A stretch of DNA of 64,000 bases, from NCBI GenBank assembly GCA_963768085.1, contig CAVYGO010000002.1, forward strand, positions 496,001-560,000, read 5' to 3'. The notes below the pieces were generated by a model, which saw nothing but the letters and a program-made list of their open reading frames with translations, made no database searches and was not told the DNA's origin. The position numbers were made by a program, and so were the translations under genes. Shown here piece after piece: positions 1 through 8,513 of this stretch. Within the stretch, counting starts at the first letter, position 1, and each line of letters starts with the position of its first letter. This DNA is from Pukyongia sp963768085 (GTDB lineage: Bacteria; Bacteroidota; Bacteroidia; Flavobacteriales; Flavobacteriaceae).

Positions 1-171
1 AACTGGGACAATGCATACCAGCATCCTAAATTTGGGGCAATGTCGGCTAAATTGTACCTATCGAACTGGCTGGCTCATGATTATATGCATATTCGGCAGA
101 TCAATAGAACCAAATACAGCTACCTGCAGCAATGGACCGGAGAAGCCATGACCTATGCCGGAAATTGGTAG
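1..171 (+). CDS. DinB-like protein, C-terminal end (partial)
   Basis: The frame is open from the first base to a TAG at 169-171, giving 56 residues. It contains HDYMHIRQINRTKY followed by a Trp-rich tail. An HD..HI.QI motif near the C terminus is characteristic of the DinB/YfiT-like four-helix metal-binding superfamily, where the two histidines help bind the metal. The upstream part, with the first histidine, lies outside the window. The substrate cannot be inferred; in this superfamily such proteins are often thiol transferases or of unknown function. The family call is fairly secure, the function is not. Confidence 0.65.
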   Translation, partial: NWDNAYQHPKFGAMSAKLYLSNWLAHDYMHIRQINRTKYSYLQQWTGEAMTYAGNW

Positions 172-314
172 TTATAGTTGGTAACACCCATGTAATCAGG
201 TAAGAAGATTCTGGCTTAGACAATAAAAACCTTGCTCCCTATTTGGAAATTGTGGAATTAATCATTTACTTTGTAATTCAAAGTACTTTTAATTATTAAT
301 ACAATACGCTTGTT

Positions 315-602
315 ATGGCACTTAGTAAAAGACTCCTGGTGATTTTTGGATCCATCATTTTACTTTTATTAATTCCCTTGATTGCCATGCAGTTCAGTGA
401 CGAGGTTAACTGGACGGCTTTCGACTTCCTGATCATGGGAGGCCTGCTGCTTGGGCTGGGCTTATTGATAGATCTAATTTTACGAAAGGTGAAAACAAAA
501 AATGCACGGATCTACCTGGTTATTGGTATCCTCGTGTTATTCCTCCTCGTATGGGCTGAACTCGCCGTGGGTATCTTCGGGACACCCTTTTCGGGCAGCT
601 AG
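315..602 (+). CDS. small three-helix membrane protein
   Basis: This 95-residue protein has three clear hydrophobic segments (about residues 6-25, 36-55 and 65-88), separated by a short acidic loop (SDEVNW) and a basic loop (RKVKTKNAR). It is therefore an integral inner-membrane protein with almost no soluble part. I do not recognise a named family; similar short proteins are common in flavobacteria. It appears to be a single-gene unit, with over 140 bases of non-coding sequence upstream and about 200 downstream. No function is proposed. Confidence 0.7.
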   Translation: MALSKRLLVIFGSIILLLLIPLIAMQFSDEVNWTAFDFLIMGGLLLGLGLLIDLILRKVKTKNARIYLVIGILVLFLLVWAELAVGIFGTPFSGS

Positions 603-805
603 GCTTTAGTGTTGTAAGGCTCTGAAAATGGCCGTCAGGCGACTGAAAAGTTCTTTACACCATAAAGGCCTGGTTCATGGATTTATTGATGTACCATCCT
701 CCAAATTTCTTTTTATCTTTAAACAATTGTGGCGTCCTTGGCGTATATCTGTGAGGATAGACAAGGTAGTTAGCTGTCTATAAGTAAAACCAAAATACTA
801 TAATT

Positions 806-1177
806 ATGAAATTAGGTGCGTTTTCTATAAGTCTTTCAGTTAAGCACATTAATATATCCAGGGAGTTTTATGAGAATCTGGGATTCGTAGTATTTGCCGG
901 AGATCCTGAAATGAACTATCTCATAATGAAGAACGGAAATGCATTGATCGGGTTATTCCAGGGAATGTTCGATGACAACATGCTCACCTTCAATCCCGGG
1001 TGGGACGAAAACGCAAATACTCTTGATTCATTCGATGATGTACGAACGATTCAAGCGGAGTTAAAAAATAATAATGTAACACTGGATCGGGAAGCCGAAA
1101 CATCTACCACCGGACCTGCAAGTATTGTTCTCACCGACCCGGATGGGAATCATATTTTAATAGATCAGCACGTGTAG
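806..1177 (+). CDS. VOC family (glyoxalase-like) protein
   Basis: The 123 residues make one vicinal-oxygen-chelate half: SLSVKHINISREFYENLGF is the usual first beta strand and helix, and LTDPDGNHILIDQHV the usual last strand. Proteins of this size dimerise to form the active site in glyoxalase I, bleomycin-resistance and dioxygenase relatives. The usual metal histidine in the first strand is not evident, since S is found there, so enzyme activity is uncertain. It stands alone, with non-coding DNA on both sides. The family call is secure; the substrate is unknown. Confidence 0.8.
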   Translation: MKLGAFSISLSVKHINISREFYENLGFVVFAGDPEMNYLIMKNGNALIGLFQGMFDDNMLTFNPGWDENANTLDSFDDVRTIQAELKNNNVTLDREAETSTTGPASIVLTDPDGNHILIDQHV

Positions 1178-1398
1178 TTTTGTAAAAATTGAAGGCGTAT
1201 CGCTATCGCAATGGCCATTGGTTCTGCTGTCCTGCCGAATCGTATCTTAAAATAGAGAAAATAAATTGAATTACACGAAGCTTCGAGGCTCTAAAAACAC
1301 TTCTGACAGCATGGTTTTTCAGTCAAAATTTCGTATCTTTAGTAGTTGCGGCTAACTTAATTAAAAACCTATTTTTCAACACATAAAATCAAATTATT

Positions 1399-1800
1399 AT
1401 GAAAAAGGCAGGTATTTGGATCGACTCGAAGAAAGCAATGATCATAGACCCTAAGGAATCTCGTATAAAGACCTTAGATTCAGGTATTGAAAGCAGGGAA
1501 AGATTTGAAGGTGAAACTGAGCAGGAAGGGCGATTTGGTGCTCAGTTTGTAAACAAAGAGAAAGTAAAAAAGAATCGGCAACAACATCAGGTTAAGAAGT
1601 TTATGCATACCATTATTCATGAGACCAGTAATATAGAAACGGTAGTTCTGTTTGGGCCATCACAAATGAAAGTGAAGCTTGCGAAAGAATTGGAAAATTT
1701 ACCCGGAAATACTATACGTGTAGCGGGCGTGGAAGCCGCTCAGAAACTTAGTGATAATCAGCTTATTGCCTGGGTGAAGGATTACTTCAATATTAAATGA
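1399..1800 (+). CDS. conserved hypothetical protein, possibly eRF1-domain-like
   Basis: This is a 133-residue soluble, Lys-rich protein without signal peptide or membrane segment. It starts KKAGIWIDSKKAMII, and its C-terminal half (about 75-131) has an alternating beta-alpha pattern: VVLFGPSQMKVKLAKELE, then AAQKLSDNQLIAWVKDYF. That resembles the last domain of eRF1/Pelota-like or host-attachment proteins found in bacteria, but the similarity is by eye only. A TATCTTTA element at 1334-1341 could be its promoter. Function is unknown; expression in a stress regulon is conceivable but not shown. Confidence 0.65.
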   Translation: MKKAGIWIDSKKAMIIDPKESRIKTLDSGIESRERFEGETEQEGRFGAQFVNKEKVKKNRQQHQVKKFMHTIIHETSNIETVVLFGPSQMKVKLAKELENLPGNTIRVAGVEAAQKLSDNQLIAWVKDYFNIK

Positions 1801-1906
1801 TACTCCACACAAGATCATCCTGATGTAAAATCTACACAAGAAGATGTTTCATTGTTTTTGAATTATCCCTAAAATCTTATGTAATTTTATATAAGATTCA
1901 CTAACC

Positions 1907-2422
1907 ATGATAAGAATTCGGCTAATTCTACTTCTATTAGTATTGCCTGCCACCACATCATTCGGTCAATCTGCGGACAGGCCTACCCTAAAGGCGGGTA
2001 TCCTTACGGGAGAGATAAAGATCGATGGCTTTTTAGATGAATCGGATTGGGAGACTGCCCCGGTCTTAGATGATTTCCAGACCACAGAACCCATGGAAAA
2101 AGGGGTGCCTTCTGCAGTAACCAGGGTTCGGGTGATTACTAATGAACGATTTTTAGTACTAGGCATAGAATGCGAGGACCCTAATACAAGTGATATTGTT
2201 CGGTTCTCCAAAGTTCGTGATGCCGACATTTCCAACGAAGACCATGTAAAAGTTGTTTTAGACCCGTTTCTGGACGGACAGTCTGGTTATATTTTCGCTG
2301 TGAATGCCTTTGCGGCTCGTTACGATTCACTGGTATCTAACCGAGGAGAAGATGAAAATGAAGACTGGGACGCAATTCAGCAGATTCCTGAGAAATCGGT
2401 TAATCCAAATACGATGTATTGA
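1907..2422 (+). pseudogene. truncated DUF5916-type protein (N-terminal CBM9-like domain only)
   Basis: The 171 residues begin with a signal peptide (about 1-21, ending SFGQS). A CBM9-like beta-sandwich follows, opening with KIDGFLDESDWETAP, the hallmark of the DUF5916 outer-membrane family. An intact family member lies at 13087-15507 and reads KIDGVLDDAIWDSLPAYGDF at the same point, continuing for another 650 or so residues as a beta barrel. Here homology stops just after NEDWDA, where intact proteins continue with a VWE..T...GW segment. It ends after 15 unrelated residues. I see no continuation in other frames before the next gene, so this looks like a deletion rather than a point frameshift. 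A short secreted domain still in use is the alternative. Confidence 0.65.
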
Positions 2423-2471
2423 TCTAATTGTTGTATGTTAATATTTATGGAACCACGGTAAACAATCTATT

Positions 2472-3644
2472 ATGAAAAATTTGCTTAAACCGACACTCCT
2501 CGCATTTATATTGTTAGGTGTACTTCTTGTTGGAATTTTCTATGTGTTCAATTTTAAACTCATTAAGGGATCAACTACTAAAATTGAGTATTCTCCTGGT
2601 CAGGAATCCGAACAGATCCTTCCGGATAGCTTAACTGAGCAACCCAGGAACATTATATTTTTCATTGCCGATGGTATGGGATTCAGCCACCTGTCGTTAG
2701 CACTAATGTCGCAGCAATCCGATGGCAATTCTTCCGTTTGGAATGAATTCGAAGTAAAAGGATGGCATGATACGCGATGCACGTATGGCCCGCTAACCGA
2801 TTCCGGTGCGTCTGCGACCGCAATGGCTACTGGTACTTCAACATATTTCGAGGTGATAGGAATGGACGAGGACGGAAATTCTTTGGAAAACCTTTTTGAA
2901 AAAGCATCGAAAAACAACTATGCAACCGGTATAGTAACAGATTCCTACGTTTGGGATGCCACGCCCGCCGCTTTTGTGGCCCACACGAAATCCAGGGATA
3001 ATTCCAGAGACATATTAGAGCAGATCGCAGCAAGTGATCTTGATATTTTGTTTGGTGAACTGGAAGATGTAGGTGAAGATGATAATCCGGATTATGACGA
3101 AACCATGGATATTTTAAATCGGAGATTTCAATTTCTGGACGAATCCCTTACGCTTCCCGTTAACGAGACCAATTCCAAACCTATCGCGGCAATTTATTCG
3201 GAAGATGAAATAGAAGATCCGGATGCTTCTCCAAACCTCACAGAATTAACCAGTGTTGCATTAAACTACTTAGCTTCCGGGAATCAACCCTTCGTATTAT
3301 TGGTAGAATGTGAAGAATTGGACTCTGCTTCCCACAGAAACGCTACGAACAGAATGCTGAAAGGTCTGAAATCCATCCAGAGTACACTTGCCCTTATCCA
3401 AGACTTTGCTGAAAAGAATGGAGAAACACTGGTGGTTTTTACTTCAGATCATGAGACAGGTGGCCTTGCCGTAGGTACCGGTTCGAAAGGATACCCGGAC
3501 ATGGAAGTGATCTGGGCGACGAAAGATCACACTGCCTCAGTAGTACCGCTCTTCGCGCAGGGTCCTGGAGCCGAATACTTCGCCGATGTACATCGCAATT
3601 GGGAAATAGGGAAGCTACTTATCTCTCTTATTCCTTCAGAATAA
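2472..3644 (+). CDS. alkaline phosphatase family protein
   Basis: This 390-residue phosphomonoesterase has an N-terminal signal anchor (about 9-29), so it acts in the periplasm or on the envelope. The PhoA family set is visible: the metal-ligand Asp in FIADGMG (D67); the nucleophile in TDSGASATAMATG (S111); E279, D284 and H288 in VECEELDSASH; DH326-327 in FTSDHETGG; and H353 in TKDHTASVVP. It is shorter than E. coli PhoA, as is usual for Bacteroidetes members. No Cys lipobox is evident, so membrane anchoring is by the N-terminal helix if at all. I do not see a Pho box or a phosphate transporter nearby. Confidence 0.9.
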   Translation: MKNLLKPTLLAFILLGVLLVGIFYVFNFKLIKGSTTKIEYSPGQESEQILPDSLTEQPRNIIFFIADGMGFSHLSLALMSQQSDGNSSVWNEFEVKGWHDTRCTYGPLTDSGASATAMATGTSTYFEVIGMDEDGNSLENLFEKASKNNYATGIVTDSYVWDATPAAFVAHTKSRDNSRDILEQIAASDLDILFGELEDVGEDDNPDYDETMDILNRRFQFLDESLTLPVNETNSKPIAAIYSEDEIEDPDASPNLTELTSVALNYLASGNQPFVLLVECEELDSASHRNATNRMLKGLKSIQSTLALIQDFAEKNGETLVVFTSDHETGGLAVGTGSKGYPDMEVIWATKDHTASVVPLFAQGPGAEYFADVHRNWEIGKLLISLIPSE

Positions 3645-3697
3645 ACTTATAATAAGCCTAACTATTCGAATTATTCCCGGTGTAGAAAATCAATGTA

Positions 3698-4045
3698 TTA
3701 TTGGTGCATAAAAGCCTGCTTTCCGAGTAAGGTTTCTTCACTCTCCACATTATCTTCATCAGGCACGCAACAATCTACCGGGCAAACAGCGGCACACTGA
3801 GGTTCATCATGAAAACCCTTACACTCGGTACATTTATCGGCTACAATGTAATAGAGCTCATCACTAACAGGTTCCTGTACCTCATCGGCATTCACGGCTT
3901 TACCGTCGGGTAGAATCACATCTCCACTAAGATCAGTACCATCAGCATAACGCCAATCGTCCGCGCCTTCGTAAATAGCGGTATTGGGACATTCGGGTTC
4001 ACAGGCCCCGCAGTTAATACATTCATCTGTAATTATAATCGCCAT
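3698..4045 (-). CDS. 4Fe-4S dicluster ferredoxin
   Basis: The 115-residue protein carries two cluster motifs: CINCGACEPECP (C9, C12, C15, C19) and CTECKGFHDEPQCAAVCPVDCC (from C72). It is a low-potential electron carrier of the 8Fe (7Fe/8Fe) bacterial type, with an acidic insertion between the clusters. I chose the ATG at 4045 because the protein then starts MAIIITDECINCGAC like its relatives; a longer frame to 4108 adds only basic, non-conserved residues that cover the promoter. It is divergent from the acyl-CoA reductase gene, to which it could supply or from which it could take electrons; that link is inference. Confidence 0.9.
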   Translation of the reverse strand: MAIIITDECINCGACEPECPNTAIYEGADDWRYADGTDLSGDVILPDGKAVNADEVQEPVSDELYYIVADKCTECKGFHDEPQCAAVCPVDCCVPDEDNVESEETLLGKQAFMHQ

Positions 4046-4059
4046 AGCATTTCTTTTTC

Positions 4060-4067
4060 TAACTTTG
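4060..4067 (+). promoter_or_regulatory. -7 element (TAACTTTG) for the acyl-CoA reductase gene
   Basis: TAACTTTG fits the Bacteroidetes sigma-A -7 consensus TAnnTTTG and lies 40 bases before the ATG at 4108. No clean TTG -33 box is seen. It nearly touches the opposing ferredoxin promoter. Confidence 0.5.
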
Positions 4068-4069
4068 CG

Positions 4070-4101
4070 CAAATTTAAGTCCTTGAAAGGGGAACTCCAA
4101 A
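4070..4101 (-). promoter_or_regulatory. ferredoxin promoter (TTTG-N20-TAAATTTG)
   Basis: On the minus strand TTTG (4098-4101), 20 bases, then TAAATTTG (4070-4077) gives a near-perfect Bacteroidetes promoter, about 25 bases before the ferredoxin ATG at 4045. It supports the short start for that gene. The opposing -7 box begins only three bases away, so the two polymerases could not easily bind together. Confidence 0.65.
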
Positions 4102-4107
4102 CACCCA

Positions 4108-5118
4108 ATGCAATTACAACAAAGAATTAACGCTTTCATAGCACTCGGAAAATTCAAGTCTTCTGAGGCTGTGGAATTGGAAGATATCATTACGGTAGCT
4201 TCCGCCCATAACGGTTGGTTTACGGAAGATAACGTTCGTTTTGCCTTAAAGAACTGGAGTGAGGCACTTTCTGAAGCTAACCTTCAAAAATGGCTTTCAA
4301 ACTACACCATCTCCGAGGGAGATCCTAAAACAATCGCCATTGTTATGGCGGGTAATATCCCTCTGGTAGGATTTCACGACGTTCTTTCGGTATTGCTTTC
4401 CGGAAACAAGGTACTGGCGAAACTATCATCGAACGATACCATTCTCCTGCCTTTTTTAGTCAAGAAACTCATTGAGTTTGAACCTGGGTTTGCCGATCGG
4501 ATTGAATTCACTGAAGGAAGACTATCGGGATTCGATGCTGTGATCGCAACGGGAAGCAACAATACGGCTCGTTACTTCGAGTATTACTTCGGAAAGTACC
4601 CGCACATTATTCGCAGGAATCGAAATTCGGTAGCGGTGCTTACCGGAAATGAAAACCAGGGTGATCTGGAAGCACTTGCCAATGATATTTTCCGTTATTT
4701 CGGATTGGGATGCAGGAATGTTTCTAAGATCTTTCTTCCGAAAGCTTATAATTTCGATCCGTTTTTCAATGCCATGTTCAGCTGGAAGGAGATCATCAAC
4801 AACAATAAATACATTAATAATTACGACTACAACAAAGCGGTATATCTTATGAGCAATATTCCTTTACTCGATAATGAATTTATGCTTCTGAAGGAAGATA
4901 CCGCCTTCTCCTCACCTATTTCAGTGGTTTTCTATGAATATTACGATTCGCCTGAAGCGCTATCTTCTTTCCTTTTAGAAAATAAGGAACAGATTCAGTC
5001 TATTATTTCGGAAGCAGATCTTCCAGCTGCCATTCCTTTCGGGCAAGCGCAGTCACCCCAGCTTTGGGACTATGCAGATGGTGTGGATACGATGGAGTTT
5101 TTATTGAGATTAGGGTAA
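4108..5118 (+). CDS. LuxC-like acyl-CoA reductase
   Basis: This 336-residue protein is of the LuxC branch of the aldehyde dehydrogenase superfamily, which reduces a fatty acyl-CoA or acyl-enzyme with NADPH. The signs are the Rossmann segment AIVMAGNIPLVGFHDVLS (about 77-94), ATGSNNTARYFEYYFG (147-162) and the catalytic Cys in GLGCRNVSKIFLP (C202). The protein is shorter than LuxC itself (about 480), as is typical of the flavobacterial group. It sits between a divergent ferredoxin and serC, and no luxD or luxE partner is visible. The in vivo product is unknown; a role in lipid or fatty aldehyde metabolism is inferred. Confidence 0.85.
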   Translation: MQLQQRINAFIALGKFKSSEAVELEDIITVASAHNGWFTEDNVRFALKNWSEALSEANLQKWLSNYTISEGDPKTIAIVMAGNIPLVGFHDVLSVLLSGNKVLAKLSSNDTILLPFLVKKLIEFEPGFADRIEFTEGRLSGFDAVIATGSNNTARYFEYYFGKYPHIIRRNRNSVAVLTGNENQGDLEALANDIFRYFGLGCRNVSKIFLPKAYNFDPFFNAMFSWKEIINNNKYINNYDYNKAVYLMSNIPLLDNEFMLLKEDTAFSSPISVVFYEYYDSPEALSSFLLENKEQIQSIISEADLPAAIPFGQAQSPQLWDYADGVDTMEFLLRLG

Positions 5119-5219
5119 AAATAGTTCATTTCCTGTTGAAACTTTTCCTAACAAATGTCATTTTATTTAAGTAAAATAAATGGTTTCTTCACATCTTTGT
5201 ATTCTGAAAAACCCACCTC

Positions 5220-6288
5220 ATGAAAAAACACAACTTTAGCCCAGGACCCTGCATTTTACCGCAGTCGGTTTTTGAAAAAGCCTCACGTGCTGTTCTTGAC
5301 TATAACGGTGTAGGACTTTCTATCCTGGAGATGTCACACCGCAGTGCCGAATTCGTTGAAGTAATCGAGCATGCCCGTGACCTGACTCTGGAACATTTAG
5401 GCCTTCAGAACAAGGGATACAAAGCTTTGTTCCTTCAAGGGGGCGCCAGCATGGAATTTTTAATGGTCGCATATAATCTACTGGAAAATAAAGCAGCCTA
5501 CCTCAATACTGGTACCTGGTCGAATAAAGCATTAAAAGAAGCAAAGTTATTTGGCGACGTAATTGAGGTTGCTTCCTCTAAGGATGCGAATTTTAATTAC
5601 ATACCAAAAGATTATAGCATCCCTTCCGATGCGGATTACTTTCACTGTACGAGTAATAACACAATTTTCGGAACCCAAATGCAAAGCATTCCCGAGACCG
5701 ATGTTCCCATCGTTTGTGACATGAGTAGTGACATATTCTCACGTGTTATGGATTTTTCAAAATTCAGTCTGATATACGCCGGGGCTCAAAAGAATATGGG
5801 GCCAGCCGGTGCCACCTTAGTTGTTGTGAAAGAAGATATCCTTGGTAAAGTGAGTCGCGTTATACCTTCTATGATGGATTATAAAGTGCATTTGGGCAAG
5901 GACAGCATGTTCAATACGCCACCTGTATTTTCAGTATATGTTTCCATGTTAACCCTGGAATGGCTGAAAGACCTCGGGGGAATAGCAGCGATCGAAAAAA
6001 TTAACAAAGCAAAAGCAGATCTCCTGTATAATGAGATCGACAGAAATCCATTGTTTAAAGGATTCGCGGCTCAAAAAGAAGACCGTTCTCCGTATGAATG
6101 CTACTTTCAACCTTACAGATGAAAGCGCCAAGGATCGTTTCAACTCCCTCTGGAAAGAGGCAGGCATTAACGGACTTAACGGCCACAGAAGTGCTGGTGG
6201 ATACAGGGCTTCCATGTATAACGCACTAACTCTGGACAGTGTTCAGGTGCTTGTTGACGCGATGAAGGAGGCGGAAAGAACCGCTTAA
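5220..6288 (+). CDS. serC: phosphoserine aminotransferase SerC, interrupted by a +1 frameshift
   Basis: SerC converts 3-phosphohydroxypyruvate to O-phosphoserine using PLP. The first frame (5220 onward) has HNFSPGPCILP at the N terminus and the PLP lysine in AGAQKNMGPAGA (K191). The family sequence continues to RSP at 6090-6092 and then resumes one base later as MNATFNLTDESAKDRF, ending at 6288 with GGYRASMYNALTLDSVQVLVDAM. Removing one base near 6093 gives a complete 355-residue SerC. As written, translation would stop at 6122 after ten wrong residues. There is no slippery site, so the extra T is a sequencing error or a recent mutation. serA follows after 39 bases, as one operon. Confidence 0.85.
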
Positions 6289-6327
6289 TTAAATTTTATT
6301 ATTAAGAGCAAAATAAACGATACAGGA

Positions 6328-7284
6328 ATGAAAGTATTAGCGAATGACGGAATCTCTCAAAGTGGAATCACTGCTCTCGAAGCAGCTGGTTTTGAAGTGA
6401 TCACAACGAAAGTAGCCCAGGAGCAGCTGGAAAAATATATTAATGAACATCAGGTCGCTGTACTTCTTGTACGAAGCGCAACAACGGCTCGTAAGGAATT
6501 AATTGACGCCTGTCCATCGATAAAGGTAATAGGACGAGGCGGTGTAGGTATGGACAACATCGACGTAGATTATGCTCGTGAGAAAGGCCTGCATGTAATT
6601 AATACCCCCGCAGCTTCATCCGCTTCGGTGGCCGAATTGGTATTCGCTCACTTATTTGGTGGTGTGCGTTTCTTATACGATGCAAACCGAAATATGCCGC
6701 TGGAAGGTGACAGCAAGTTTAAAGACTTGAAAAAAGCTTATGCCGGCGGGCGTGAGTTACGCGGGAAGACGATTGGGATCATAGGGTTTGGAAGAATTGG
6801 ACAGGAAGTTGCCAAGATCGCCATAGGGTGCGGAATGACGGTAAAAGCAAGTGATATGTATGTGGAAGAGGCAGATATTAAGATCGACTTCTTCGATGGC
6901 CAGAAGCTTACTTTTAATATTAAGTCGGAACCCATTTCAGAAGTATTAAAACAGAGTGATTTCGTAACCTTGCATGTTCCTGCTCAGAAGGAGTATGTTA
7001 TCGGGAAAGCTGAAATGAATATGATGAAAGACGGAGCTGCACTGATAAATGCAGCTCGAGGTGGAGTGATCGATGAAGAGGCCCTTCTTGACACGCTGGA
7101 AGAAGGAAAATTATCCTTCGCAGCCCTGGATACTTTTGAAGCTGAACCTAAGCCCGCTATCAAAGTATTAATGAACAGCAGCGTATCCCTGAGCCCGCAT
7201 ATCGGAGCCGCAACTAAAGAAGCTCAGGATAGAATTGGTACGGAGCTGGCATCCCAGATTATTGACATCCTCAAACCAGCATAG
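6328..7284 (+). CDS. serA: D-3-phosphoglycerate dehydrogenase, short form
   Basis: This 318-residue NAD-dependent 2-hydroxyacid dehydrogenase catalyses the first step of serine synthesis. It has the Rossmann motif GFGRIGQEVAK (about 149-159), the catalytic Arg/Glu/His regions in NAARGGVIDEEAL, DTFEAEP and SPHIGAATKEAQDRI, and GGVGMDNID near residue 73. It ends straight after the second domain and has no ACT domain, so serine feedback through ACT, known in longer SerA proteins, is not expected. It lies directly downstream of serC, so steps one and two of the pathway are co-transcribed. Confidence 0.9.
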   Translation: MKVLANDGISQSGITALEAAGFEVITTKVAQEQLEKYINEHQVAVLLVRSATTARKELIDACPSIKVIGRGGVGMDNIDVDYAREKGLHVINTPAASSASVAELVFAHLFGGVRFLYDANRNMPLEGDSKFKDLKKAYAGGRELRGKTIGIIGFGRIGQEVAKIAIGCGMTVKASDMYVEEADIKIDFFDGQKLTFNIKSEPISEVLKQSDFVTLHVPAQKEYVIGKAEMNMMKDGAALINAARGGVIDEEALLDTLEEGKLSFAALDTFEAEPKPAIKVLMNSSVSLSPHIGAATKEAQDRIGTELASQIIDILKPA

Positions 7285-7328
7285 TCATATTTTTAGTACA
7301 TTGTGAGTTTAAACCAAAAACCTAAATA

Positions 7329-7958
7329 ATGGCAGGAATTTTAGATCTTTTAAATAGTGACCTGGGCAAGCAGTTGATTAGCGGAGCAAGCCAGGAAACG
7401 AGACAACCCGAAGATAAAACAGCTCAGGTTGTTCAAATGGCGCTTCCCCTGCTTATGGGAGCAATGAAGCGAAATGCAAGTAGTCCGCAGGGAGCTGCAG
7501 GACTCTTGGGAGCACTGGATAATAAACATGACGGTAGTCTTCTGGATAACCTTGGCGGATTCTTCCAGGGAGGTGTTTCCGAAGAACAAAAAGTTGATAG
7601 CCTTGGTATTTTAGGCCACGTTTTAGGAGGATCACAGGATAACGTGGTAGGCGCACTTTCTCAGAAATCCGGGATGGATTCAAATTCAGTGATGCAGATT
7701 CTCCAGGTTGCGGCTCCCGTCTTACTGGGATTCCTTGGAAAACAAAAAAAACAGCAAAATGTATCTTCTCAAAGTGGTATCGAAGGATTATTGGGTGGTA
7801 TGTTAGGCGGTGGACGCAAACAACAACGCAAGCAGCAATCTATGATTGAGACCTTACTGGATGGTGATGGTGACGGAAGTGTGGTAGACGATATCGCCGG
7901 TATGGTGTTAGGCGGAAATAAAAAAGGAGGACTTCTTGGAAGTCTCTTCGGAAGGTAA
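7329..7958 (+). CDS. DUF937 domain protein
   Basis: The 209 residues are rich in Gly, Leu and Gln. The N-terminal part (about 1-140) matches the DUF937 pattern: MAGILDLLNSDLGKQLISG, then QVVQMALPLLMGAMKRN and LQVAAPVLLGFLG, as in YidB-like proteins. A Gly-rich linker follows, then DGDGDGSVVDDIAGMVLGG (about 177-195), which resembles a calcium loop of the dockerin or EF-hand kind. There is no signal peptide. Its role is unknown. A strong terminator follows, so it ends the serC-serA transcript or forms its own unit. Confidence 0.8.
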   Translation: MAGILDLLNSDLGKQLISGASQETRQPEDKTAQVVQMALPLLMGAMKRNASSPQGAAGLLGALDNKHDGSLLDNLGGFFQGGVSEEQKVDSLGILGHVLGGSQDNVVGALSQKSGMDSNSVMQILQVAAPVLLGFLGKQKKQQNVSSQSGIEGLLGGMLGGGRKQQRKQQSMIETLLDGDGDGSVVDDIAGMVLGGNKKGGLLGSLFGR

Positions 7959-7980
7959 CTATACCTTATAGAACATAGGA

Positions 7981-8012
7981 AACGCTTCAGACTTCAGTCT
8001 GAGGCGTTTTTT
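7981..8012 (+). terminator. Rho-independent terminator
   Basis: AACGCTTCAGAC and GTCTGAGGCGTT form a 12-bp stem with one G-T pair around the loop TTCA, followed by a short T run. It ends the DUF937 transcript. Confidence 0.85.
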
Positions 8013-8078
8013 GTTAAAGGCCGTTAAAAATAGACCCAAAACTGCACTGTTTCGTAAATTTACGTCAAAGCGTATGCT

Positions 8079-8513
8079 ATGAAATACCTACTTGCAATAT
8101 TTGGATTCATGTTGATGATTTACGGCTGCGAATCGGGTAAATCTGCGATGTCTGATACATCCGCTCCTACCGAAAATTCTATGGATACCATACGTATCGC
8201 CAATGATAGCCTGGAGTATGAGATCATTATTATGGACCTTGGATTCAACAATTGGTTGGTAACACAACCTCCACAAGGCTATTATGGTCAGACTTTCCTT
8301 GAAAACAAGAACATGGTGTTTGTCACTGAGTACAACAGAAGGGTTCAAAATTTCCAGCTTTACGATCGCAACCTTTACCAGCAGGAAATTAACTATGAGT
8401 TCCACATAGATTACGGTTACGAAGTGAACTATCTGCTATATAACTATATGATGTTCTTCCAGCAACGATATAATCAATCGTTCATCGGAGGCAGAAGAGG
8501 TCCGAAACAATGA
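8079..8513 (+). CDS. lipoprotein, DUF6146 type
   Basis: This 144-residue protein has a lipoprotein signal ending MIYGC (Cys17), so it should be anchored in the envelope. The mature part is rich in Tyr, Asn and Gln and contains DLGFNNWLVTQPPQGYY and EFHIDYGYEVNYLLYNYMM, a pattern I associate with DUF6146 of Bacteroidetes. It overlaps the next gene by four bases (ATGA at 8510-8513), so it starts a four-gene unit leading to a TonB receptor. Function is unknown. Confidence 0.7.
   Translation: MKYLLAIFGFMLMIYGCESGKSAMSDTSAPTENSMDTIRIANDSLEYEIIIMDLGFNNWLVTQPPQGYYGQTFLENKNMVFVTEYNRRVQNFQLYDRNLYQQEINYEFHIDYGYEVNYLLYNYMMFFQQRYNQSFIGGRRGPKQ

Noticed and set aside
5220..6288. programmed frameshift in serC
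   Set aside because: No stop codon or rare codon at the shift, no SD-like sequence before it and no hairpin after it; a plain indel explains it better.
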